64,000 nt of DNA from Micromonospora sp. WMMD1102 (GTDB lineage Bacteria; Actinomycetota; Actinomycetes; Mycobacteriales; Micromonosporaceae). Location: contig NZ_JARUBN010000001.1 of the NCBI RefSeq assembly GCF_029626265.1, positions 1,488,001 to 1,552,000 on the forward strand, read 5' to 3'. The number at the start of each line of letters is the position of its first letter. Position 1 is the stretch's first letter. Made by a program: the position numbers and the translations under genes. This document shows positions 58,039 through 64,000 of this stretch, piece by piece. The notes under the pieces are model-generated. The model made no database searches. It was not told the DNA's origin and was given only the letters and a program-made list of their open reading frames with translations.

Positions 58039-58365
58039 ATGCCCACTGACCGGGATTCGTCGGTGCTCACCCGCAGTGGTCTGTACGTGGTGGAGCTGAA
58101 GCACTGGCAGGGTGTAATCGAGGGCAGCGGCACCCACTGGACCCGGCAGCTGCCGAACGGCCGGACGTTCCCGGAGGACAACCCGTACATCCTGGCGAAC
58201 CGTAAGGCGAAGCGGCTGGCCAGCCTGATCAAGCACTACGCCCCCAGGAATGCGCAGGTGCCGTACGTGGGCGCGATCGTGTTCCTGCATGCCCGCCACG
58301 AGGATCGTGGCCGCGCACCGGCCGGACCGCGCTTCCGGTGCTCACCGAGGCGTACGGCAGGCTAG
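58039..58365 (+). pseudogene. Remnant of a NERD-domain protein
   Basis: A 108-codon frame carries a recognisable piece of a nuclease-related domain: VLTRSGLYVVELKHWQGVIE, WTRQLPNGRTFPEDNPYILA, KRLASLIKHYAPRNAQVPYV, GAIVFLHARHED. The E-L-K-x-W-x-G strand is the NERD catalytic core. The first quarter of the domain is missing and, after about 58300, the frame turns into Arg/Pro-rich nonsense. Full-length relatives are often fused to kinases or helicases in defence loci. It begins 30 bases after the MATE gene. The following 58366-58612 shows nothing convincing. Confidence 0.65.
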
Positions 58366-58612
58366 CCGGCAACGGGACGGGCGAGGACGAGGGTCAGCAT
58401 GGCACCCGGACCGCCGATCGCGCCGCCGGCCGGACCGGAAGCGTGACGGGCGCGAGGACGGTCGGTGAGATGGCGGCGGGCATGGTCCCGCCTCGGTCGA
58501 TCCGGGCTTCGACACCCTTGACGATCTTCCGAACGGCCATGCCCGCCGTCATGCGGCCACGTCCCGTGGGTGTTCCGTAGCCGCGCCCACCACTATTCGG
58601 GGTGCCGGTCGG

Positions 58613-59128
58613 CTAGCCCTTCCACCACCGGAAGGAGGTGATCTTGTCGTTCAGGCTACTGCCGACCCATGGCACCGTGCCTCCGTAAGTCTGGCTGTAC
58701 CCACCGTAATTCGCCAGGTCGAAGGCCTGGGTCCTGGTGCATTGAGACCAGGTGGCCGTGTAGTACGAAGAGATCTGGTTGTCCCAGCCGGAGGGCATCT
58801 GTCGAATCCCCCATCCCGAGCTGTCGCAGGGGCCTCCGCCGGGATCAATCTCCAACACGTCGCCACGAAAGTCGGATCCCTTGTAGAACTCGACCATTCC
58901 CGCCGGAACCCGACGTCGATCTTGACTGGCGGTGAAGCATTCGTACGACTTGATGGTGTTGTACAGCGAGCCCGCCGGGCGTTCTCCCAGCGTCAGGACG
59001 CAGCGCTGCACCGTGGCCTCCGACTGCGCCCCGGCGGTGCCGGCGAAGGCGGGACCGCTACTCATGGCGGTGGCCGTCAATACCGCGAGGCCCACACCGA
59101 AGACCCTCTTGTGGAATGTCCTTGCCAT
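58613..59128 (-). CDS. Secreted crystallin/I36-like protein 1
   Basis: A 171-residue exported protein with a clear signal peptide (ARTFHKRVFGVGLAVLTATA, cleavage after AFA). The mature part has a beta/gamma-crystallin-like pattern with aromatic and Gly-rich strands (VEFYKGSDFRGDVLEID, WGIRQMPSGWDNQISSYYTA). It ends SSLNDKITSFRWWKG. The 'NDxITSFR' ending is typical of peptidase-inhibitor-I36/crystallin-like actinobacterial secreted proteins. There are four mature Cys, likely two disulfides. ATG 59128 has GGAG 7 bases upstream. Paralogue of the next two genes; 24 bases follow the neighbour's stop. Confidence 0.8.
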   Translation of the reverse strand: MARTFHKRVFGVGLAVLTATAMSSGPAFAGTAGAQSEATVQRCVLTLGERPAGSLYNTIKSYECFTASQDRRRVPAGMVEFYKGSDFRGDVLEIDPGGGPCDSSGWGIRQMPSGWDNQISSYYTATWSQCTRTQAFDLANYGGYSQTYGGTVPWVGSSLNDKITSFRWWKG

Positions 59129-59152
59129 TGTTTTCTCCATTCCTTGTTGCAG

Positions 59153-59674
59153 CTAGGCCGCGCGGGTGCGGAAACATCCGATGCGATCGTTCATGACACT
59201 TCCCACGTAGGGGACATTTCCGGTGTACCCTCTGGAGATTCCGAGGCAGTCGGACTGGACATATGCCGTCGTCCGGTAGCAGTCGTTCCAAACCTTGAAC
59301 GACGTGATGCGGTTGACCCAACTCCCGGTGGGGATCCGATAACCCGACGGGTCGCAGGGCCACGAGTCCTCGACGACAGTCGATGCCCCGTAGTAATCGA
59401 CATTGTCGTACCAGGTCATGAGCAGTGAACTTTGCGGGATGAACCGTTGCTCCCCGGGTGACAGGCACTCGTAGGACCGGACGGCACGTCGATCCTGGCC
59501 AGGCACGGGACGGTCCAGGGTCAGCACGCACTGCGGCGCGGTCGACCCGGTCAGCAGCAGGCCCTGCCGGCCCGCTTTGTCCCCCGATGGTGCCGGATCG
59601 GCAGATGCCGGCGTGCCGGTAGCCAGAACGACACTGGCGACCATGAGGGCAAGCAATGCACGGAACAATTTCAT
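59153..59674 (-). CDS. Secreted crystallin/I36-like protein 2
   Basis: A 173-residue exported protein: signal MKLFRALLALMVASVVLATG, cleavage near ASA. The mature part shares with the neighbour the PQCVLTLDRPVPGQ...VRSYECLSPGEQRFIP opening (parts), Cys pairs, a WVNRITSFKVWNDCY strand and the VPYVGSVMNDRIGCFR ending. Conserved positions of Cys and Trp suggest the same fold. Possible roles: protease inhibitor, or Ca2+- or wall-binding protein. It is upstream of protein 1, in the same direction, and probably co-transcribed with it. Confidence 0.8.
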   Translation of the reverse strand: MKLFRALLALMVASVVLATGTPASADPAPSGDKAGRQGLLLTGSTAPQCVLTLDRPVPGQDRRAVRSYECLSPGEQRFIPQSSLLMTWYDNVDYYGASTVVEDSWPCDPSGYRIPTGSWVNRITSFKVWNDCYRTTAYVQSDCLGISRGYTGNVPYVGSVMNDRIGCFRTRAA

Positions 59675-59804
59675 GCTGGTTACTCCTTGATTCTGTGGCG
59701 AACGTCAGGCACATGTGCGATGTGCGTCACCACCTCCGATCCGGACCTCGTGCAGCGCCGTGGAACCCGTTCCGTCGGATCGCTGAGCTGGGCGAGTGGG
59801 ACTC

Positions 59805-60143
59805 TCACCGAGGCACGCGGACGCTGTGGGAGACCACGTCAAGCTGCGTCGGCACCCCGGGTTCGACCCGAACCGACCGTCCGGTGCAGAAGTCGCCCTG
59901 GAACGCGACGACGTACGTGTCCAGGCGGTTGTCGACGACCGTGTAGCCACTCCGGATCGGAAAACATCCGGCCGGTGGATCGACGAGTCGATAAACAGGG
60001 CCGGCCGGGTGTAGCCAGAGTGCGAGCTGATCGGTGGCCGCGTACGCCGGACCTGGATTCGTCGTCACCGTCAGCGCAGCCACGCAGGCCACCGCAGCCA
60101 ATGACAGCACCGGCCGCCCAAAGCGAAAGCCATTTGGTGACAT
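59805..60143 (-). CDS. Secreted small protein 3 of the crystallin-like cluster
   Basis: A 112-residue exported protein with a signal peptide (RPVLSLAAVACVAALTVTTN, cleavage after AYA). The mature part is only about 78 residues (WLHPAGPVYRLVDPPAGCFP, YTVVDNRLDTYVVAFQGDFC). The VxDNRLDxY strand resembles the 'NDRI' motif of the two neighbours, with one disulfide possible. It may be a single crystallin repeat where the others have two. ATG 60143 has GGAG upstream. It lies 130 bases before protein 2. Confidence 0.72.
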   Translation of the reverse strand: MSPNGFRFGRPVLSLAAVACVAALTVTTNPGPAYAATDQLALWLHPAGPVYRLVDPPAGCFPIRSGYTVVDNRLDTYVVAFQGDFCTGRSVRVEPGVPTQLDVVSHSVRVPR

Positions 60144-60496
60144 GCTCTCTCCAATAAGCACCGATGAGTACGAACAATCCCATTCAAGCAAAGCGCTGCT
60201 TCATCCCGGCTTCGCGGCAGCTCACCTCGGTGCCGATGACGGCGGCCAGCGATATCGTCGACAGTCGATCGCCCGGTCCGCCGCACCCGGACAGAGCCAC
60301 GCTCCATCGGACGAGCAGGGGTTCCGCCCACCGGGGGGCGTGTCCGCACCGCCCTCGGCTCGACCGGGGCTGATCCCGGTACCCGAGAACCTGGCGGGCG
60401 TTCGCCGGACCTGTTCGGTGCAGGCCCGAGGTGCAGACTGTTTTCCGACCTTGTTGCGGGTGGCACCGATCCGACACCTGCGAATAACGTTGCCGT
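60144..60496 (+). promoter_or_regulatory. 353-bp intergenic region with copied operon promoter
   Basis: No gene is supported here. Its last 55 bases (60442-60496) repeat the promoter of the protease-kinase operon, with TAACGT at 60485-60490, 6 bases before GTG 60497. The rest (60144-60440) is divergent sequence with no clear motif. Confidence 0.6.
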
Positions 60497-61189
60497 GTGT
60501 CGCATTCGGGCAGCGCACAGTGGCGGGCGTGCATTCGGGACGATCGCGCCGCGATCCGTGGCGCGGGCATCGTCCTCGGTGACCGGCACGTGCTGACCTG
60601 TGCGCACATCCTGCTGCCGCAGATCGCGGGCGCGGAGGCCCGGCGGCCGGACCAGGACTTCCAGGTGGAGCTGGTCGGGCATCGTGCCGCCGGACCAGCT
60701 CCCCGGGGCCGCGTGTCCGACGGCTGCTGGAAACCGCCGCAGGACGACCAACGGGTCGACCTGGCCCTGCTCGGGCTCGCCGAACCGCTGCCGTACGGCT
60801 CCGGTCCGGTGCTGCGTCGGCTGCCGTCCGGTGCCCGTCGGGCGGTACGGATGTTCGGCTTCCCCGCGACGGTCCCGACCGGCGTCTGGGCCCGGACCCG
60901 GCTCGCCGGAGACGGCGGACCCGGCGGCGTGTGGATCCAACTCGACTCCGAGCCGACCGGCCCCGCCTTGGAGCCCGGGTTCAGCGGCACGGCGGTCTTC
61001 GACGAGGAGACCGAGCACGTCCTCGGGATCGTGGTCAGCTATCTCGCCGGTCGGGGCTCGGCACTCTCCTGGATGATCCCGGTCGAGACGATCATCAGAT
61101 ATCTACCCCGGGTACGCGGATGGGTCAGCGGCGACTCGGCGGTCGGAAGTCGCTGGCGGAGAGCCTGGCCGGTGAGCCGCCGCCGATGA
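60497..61189 (+). CDS. Truncated paralogue of the trypsin-like protease
   Basis: A 230-residue protein nearly identical in layout to the first 218 residues of the protease at 47.3 kb. All triad residues are kept (HVLTCAHILL, VDLALLGL, EPGFSGTAVF), as are SALSWMIPVETIIRYLPRVR and VSGDSAV. It then leaves the family (GSRWRRAWPVSRRR) because a segment of about 330 bases has been lost and the frame shifts. The stand-alone protease domain could still be active. Leaderless GTG start with copied promoter. No kinase gene follows. Confidence 0.72.
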   Translation: MSHSGSAQWRACIRDDRAAIRGAGIVLGDRHVLTCAHILLPQIAGAEARRPDQDFQVELVGHRAAGPAPRGRVSDGCWKPPQDDQRVDLALLGLAEPLPYGSGPVLRRLPSGARRAVRMFGFPATVPTGVWARTRLAGDGGPGGVWIQLDSEPTGPALEPGFSGTAVFDEETEHVLGIVVSYLAGRGSALSWMIPVETIIRYLPRVRGWVSGDSAVGSRWRRAWPVSRRR

Positions 61190-61371
61190 ACCTGGTGCTC
61201 GACGGCGTGGGCCGGGCGGCCGATCCGGCAGCGCTGGTCGTCGAGGTGGTGCGCCCGATCGCCAAGGGGTGGCCGGGACGCGACCTCCGGCTGCTGCTCG
61301 CCTTCCACGACGACCGGGCACCGAGCCTTCCGTACGCGGCGCTCGAACTGCTGGCCGCCCGGATCGCCGAC
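61152..61371 (+). pseudogene. Out-of-frame tail of the protease paralogue
   Basis: In another frame the sequence resumes homology to residues 331-405 of the full protease: ESLAGEPPPMNLVLDGVGRA, AADPAALVVEVVRPIAKGW, LRLLLAFHDDRAPSLPYAAL. Homology stops abruptly at about 61371, inside ARIADL. The coiled-coil end is missing. The last stretch 61372-61532 has no recognised content. Confidence 0.75.
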
Positions 61372-61532
61372 TTAGGTGTCGGCAATGGATCCCATGTGTA
61401 CCCGTCTCCCGTTGACAGCCGTTCGCGGCGGGCCGGCGTATCGGCTGGTAGTTCGACTACGCACCTCACCGCTCCGATTACGCTGAGCGTCCTTCAGGAT
61501 AGGGGCGGGCGACAAGGTCGGGGGCGGGTAGG

Positions 61533-62546
61533 TCAGTCGGGGTCGGGCATCAGGCCCTGGGCGCGAAGGTCGGCGACATGTCGGGCCGGTGGTGGTTGGG
61601 AGTCGTGGTCCGAGGGGCGCGGCCCTTCCGGCCCGTCGGGGCCGACCCGGACGAAGGTTTCGATCCGGGTGACCCGGCACCGCACGCCGTTCAGTTCGAA
61701 GTCGTCGGTACGCGGCGGCTGGTGTGCCGCGCGGGCGCGCTCGCACGTCGCCAGGAACTCCTCGATCGTGGTGTTCTCGTCCATCCGGGGCCGCACGATG
61801 GAGTAGGAGACGGCGTCCCGGGCAGCCTGTGGGGTCGGGTAGGCGTCGAACGACTTGGGTCGCCAACTGCCGTCGACGTAACCGCCGACGGTGAAACCGA
61901 CCGGGAGCAGCACCACGTTGGGGTGGGTGTCCAGTGCCTGGTAGGAGTGGGCGCGGACCTCGTCGGGGACGGTTTCCGCGCGGTGGAAGGCGGAGGTCAT
62001 CTCCATCCGGAGGATTCCGTCGGTGAGCCCGGTGCCGGCGGTCGGGTCGATGACGAACCCGTCCATCCGGGACGGAGCTTTCTCCGCCTGGCCGGGCGGG
62101 TACGGATCGGGGTCGGTGGGTCGGGGCGGCTCGGGCCCGTCCGGCCCTATCCGGATGAACGGTTGGGCGCGGATGATCCGGTATCGGCGGCCGTTGACGG
62201 TGAGGTCGTCGACGGGTTCCCAGTCGAGCAGTTCGTACGCGGTTTCGCATTCGGCACGCTCGGTCGCGTTCTCGGAAGTGTCCGGTGTCTCGCTGTGCCG
62301 CGTGCGGAGGTGGTGGGCGAGGCTGTCCCGGGCGTACTGCGGCTCTTCGGCGTCGAGCCGGATGATCCGCCACCGACCGGCATCCAGTTCTTCGGCGAGG
62401 CCGAAGACCGGGGCACCCCACATGGTCTTGGGGTAGGCGAGCGAGCGACGTCGGGCGTCGTCCTCGGAGATCATCGAGACGGGGTCGTCCGGCTGCTCGA
62501 TTTTGATCAGCAGGTGATCAGGCACCGACCTGTCGTGATTGGCCAT
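61533..62546 (-). CDS. DUF5954-like protein with internal repeat
   Basis: A 337-residue soluble protein, probably of the actinobacterial DUF5954 family (from memory). It has a clear internal duplication: NGRRYRIIRAQPFIRIGPDG then PEPPRPTDPDPYPPG, and NGVRCRVTRIETFVRVGPDG then PEGPRPSDHDSQPP. A domain FVIDPTAGTGLTDGILRMEM links the halves. No catalytic motif seen. ATG 62546 (MANHDRSVPDHLLIKIEQPD). Probably its own transcription unit. The gap to truB (62547-62774) holds no clear feature. Confidence 0.68.
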   Translation of the reverse strand: MANHDRSVPDHLLIKIEQPDDPVSMISEDDARRRSLAYPKTMWGAPVFGLAEELDAGRWRIIRLDAEEPQYARDSLAHHLRTRHSETPDTSENATERAECETAYELLDWEPVDDLTVNGRRYRIIRAQPFIRIGPDGPEPPRPTDPDPYPPGQAEKAPSRMDGFVIDPTAGTGLTDGILRMEMTSAFHRAETVPDEVRAHSYQALDTHPNVVLLPVGFTVGGYVDGSWRPKSFDAYPTPQAARDAVSYSIVRPRMDENTTIEEFLATCERARAAHQPPRTDDFELNGVRCRVTRIETFVRVGPDGPEGPRPSDHDSQPPPARHVADLRAQGLMPDPD

Positions 62547-62774
62547 GTACGCATTGTGTTACCACGGGCGCCGGAACAGGGCTCCGCCACCACCACAGTT
62601 CTGCACAGATTTCGGCGTTTCGCCACGACGCTCCACAGCTGCCGGCAACGGGCTCCTCGAATCTGAGCATCGTCGCGCCGGGGCAGAGCCCCGTATCGAT
62701 CCCGAGCCGGGACCCCAGTCCGGGTCGAGGGCGCCCTGCCGGTGCACCGCCGGGCTCTGGCAGGCTGGTATCCC

Positions 62775-63668
62775 GTGAGCGCTGACGGTCTGATCGTGGT
62801 CGACAAGCCCGGCGGCATGACGTCGCACGACGTGGTGGCCCGGATCCGCCGGCTGGCCCGGACCCGCCGGGTCGGGCACGGCGGCACCCTGGACCCGATG
62901 GCCACCGGCGTGCTGGTGATCGGGGTCGGCCGGGCGACCCGGCTGCTGACGTACGTGATCGGGGCCGGCAAGAGCTACACCGCGACGATCCGGCTCGGCC
63001 AGTCGACGGTGACCGACGACGCCGAGGGCGAGGTGGTCGGCACCGCCGACGCCGCCGGGGTCACCGAGGAGGCGGTGCGCGCCGCCGTGCTGCCGCTGAC
63101 CGGCGAGATCGACCAGGTGCCGAGCGCGGTGAGCGCGATCAAGATCGACGGGCAGCGCGCCTACAAGCGGGTACGCGACGGCGAGGCGGTCGAGTTGGCC
63201 GCGCGTCGGGTCACCGTCTCCCGCCTCGACGTACTCGACCTTCGGCGCGACACCGTCGACGGGGCGGCGGTGCTGGACGTGGACGTGGCGGTGGACTGCT
63301 CCTCCGGGACGTACATCCGGGCGCTGGCCCGGGATCTCGGGGCCGCGCTCGGGGTCGGCGGGCACCTGACCGCGCTGCGGCGCACCGCGGTGGGCGGGTT
63401 CACCCTGGCCGAGGCGGCGACCCTGCCGCAGCTCGCGGACCGGTCCCCGGATGTGGTGAACCTCACGGTCGAGGCGGCGGCCCGGCGGTTCTTCCCGCAG
63501 CGGCAGGCCAGCATCGACGAGGCCAAGGTGCTCTCGCACGGCGGCCCGCTCGACCCGGCCGGCATCGTCGGGCCGTACGCGGTTTTCGGCCCCGAGGGCG
63601 GCCTGATCGCCATCGTCAGCGACCGGGACGGCCGGGCCCGGGCGGAGATCGTGCTCGCCCCGGCCTGA
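62775..63668 (+). CDS. truB: tRNA pseudouridine(55) synthase TruB
   Basis: A 297-residue TruB: start GLIVVDKPGGMTSHDVVARI, the catalytic GHGGTLDPMATGVLVIGVGR (Asp of TLDP), KSYTATIRLGQSTVTDDAEG, YIRALARDLGAALGVGGHL and a C-terminal PUA-like domain. It makes pseudouridine at position 55 of the T loop of tRNAs. The GTG at 62775 is chosen because the conserved start follows at once. It sits directly before ribF, as in most actinobacteria, and marks the end of the accessory interval. Confidence 0.96.
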   Translation: MSADGLIVVDKPGGMTSHDVVARIRRLARTRRVGHGGTLDPMATGVLVIGVGRATRLLTYVIGAGKSYTATIRLGQSTVTDDAEGEVVGTADAAGVTEEAVRAAVLPLTGEIDQVPSAVSAIKIDGQRAYKRVRDGEAVELAARRVTVSRLDVLDLRRDTVDGAAVLDVDVAVDCSSGTYIRALARDLGAALGVGGHLTALRRTAVGGFTLAEAATLPQLADRSPDVVNLTVEAAARRFFPQRQASIDEAKVLSHGGPLDPAGIVGPYAVFGPEGGLIAIVSDRDGRARAEIVLAPA

Positions 63669-63753
63669 GCGCGTGTTCGCCCCGGCCTGAACGCGTCCGC
63701 GCGGCGGGGCGACGCGTCCGCGCGGCGGGGCGACGCGTCCGCGCGGCGGGGCG
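63655..63753 (+). repeat. Tandem repeats at the end of truB
   Basis: First, TCGCCCCGGCCTGA(G/A)CGCGT occurs at 63655-63674 and 63677-63696 (22-bp period), so the truB end with its stop codon is duplicated. Then three units of 21 bp (63691, 63712, 63733; ACGCGTCCGCGCGGCGGGGCG) follow. The array ends 41 bases before the ribF start. Confidence 0.8.
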
Positions 63754-63794
63754 ACGACGGACGGCAGGAACGGCAGGAGAGGGAGCGGGTCAGG

Positions 63795-64000
63795 ATGCAG
63801 CGGTGGCGGGGGTACCACGGGGCGCCGGTCGGCTGGGGCCGTTCGGTGGTCACCATCGGGGTCTTCGACGGGATACACCAGGGGCACCAGGCGATCATCG
63901 GGCACGCCGTGAAGCGGGCCCGGGACATGGGCGTGCAGTCGGTGGTGGTCACCTTCGACCCGCACCCCGCCGAGGTGGTCCGGGCCGGCTCACATCCGGC
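63795..64000 (+). CDS. ribF: Bifunctional riboflavin kinase / FAD synthetase, N-terminal part
   Basis: The first 68 codons of ribF, cut by the window end. ATG 63795 follows GGGAGCGGGTCAGG. The peptide has the FAD synthetase nucleotidyl-transferase motif VVTIGVFDGIHQGHQAIIGH (the GxFDGxHxGH signature) and VVVTFDPHPAEVV. The full enzyme would phosphorylate riboflavin to FMN and adenylate it to FAD. Conserved position after truB. Confidence 0.95.
   Translation, partial: MQRWRGYHGAPVGWGRSVVTIGVFDGIHQGHQAIIGHAVKRARDMGVQSVVVTFDPHPAEVVRAGSHP

Noticed and set aside
58366..58612. Possible small gene on the minus strand (MTAGMAVRKIVKGVEARID...)
   Set aside because: About 50 codons, no ribosome-binding site checked as convincing, no recognisable family; more likely debris from the broken NERD region.
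61372..61532. Gene tail or transposon scar after the protease relic
   Set aside because: No inverted repeat, target duplication or family match could be seen in this stretch.

Overview
This window reads as chromosomal DNA of a very high-G+C actinomycete, most likely a member of the Micromonosporaceae. Reasons: strong G/C bias at third codon positions, many GTG starts, 4-nt start/stop overlaps, F420-type nitroreductase, DUF574 methyltransferase, PknG-type kinase, and the rimP-nusA-ylxR-infB-DUF503-rbfA-nrnA translation/RNA cluster with truB and ribF downstream. No rRNA, tRNA, transposase or CRISPR array was seen.

Layout. 1-5.9 kb: tail of a sugar ABC permease, a LacI regulator, a GNAT acetyltransferase, an Old Yellow Enzyme, a dicarboxylate symporter and a DUF998 membrane protein. 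6.1-10 kb: a DUF574 methyltransferase followed by a PAS-GGDEF-EAL protein, then DUF456. 10.4-12.2 kb: an XRE-ImmA/IrrE peptidase gene overlapping an upstream unknown gene. 12.3-17.7 kb: a coupled amine-catabolism operon (APC permease, GlnA-like ligase, aldehyde dehydrogenase, SDR), then map, a VIT-family transporter, a deazaflavin nitroreductase and DUF4439/lipoprotein genes. 21.3-28.8 kb: the conserved rimP...nrnA cluster. The order GNAT / GS-ALDH-SDR / map / rimP...nrnA resembles the Rv2867c-Rv2837c stretch of Mycobacterium tuberculosis.

28.8-62.7 kb is a long accessory interval between nrnA and truB-ribF. It holds: a WXG100-like / DUF1023 hydrolase / lipoprotein cassette; a MOSC protein; a membrane-anchored NACHT NTPase; an HxlR-reductase pair; an aminoglycoside-phosphotransferase-like gene; an orphan SecD-head protein; a GntR-controlled divergent module (four small helical-protein genes one way; DivIVA-like, small, and twin DnaJ-zinc-finger genes the other way); Uma2; a five-gene operon of trypsin-like protease, PknG-like kinase, VWA, 4-TM membrane protein and solute-binding lipoprotein; a MATE transporter; a broken NERD gene; three small secreted crystallin/I36-like proteins; a truncated second copy of the trypsin-like protease; and DUF5954.

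The best candidate for a little-described system is the 47.3-55.5 kb operon. It looks like the mycobacterial GlnH-GlnX-PknG nutrient-sensing relay (binding lipoprotein, membrane transducer, zinc-ribbon/TPR kinase) expanded with a cytoplasmic protease and a VWA/zinc-ribbon adaptor. The second candidate is the GntR-operator-controlled module at 41.3-46.4 kb. Functions of both are inferred from domains and gene order only.
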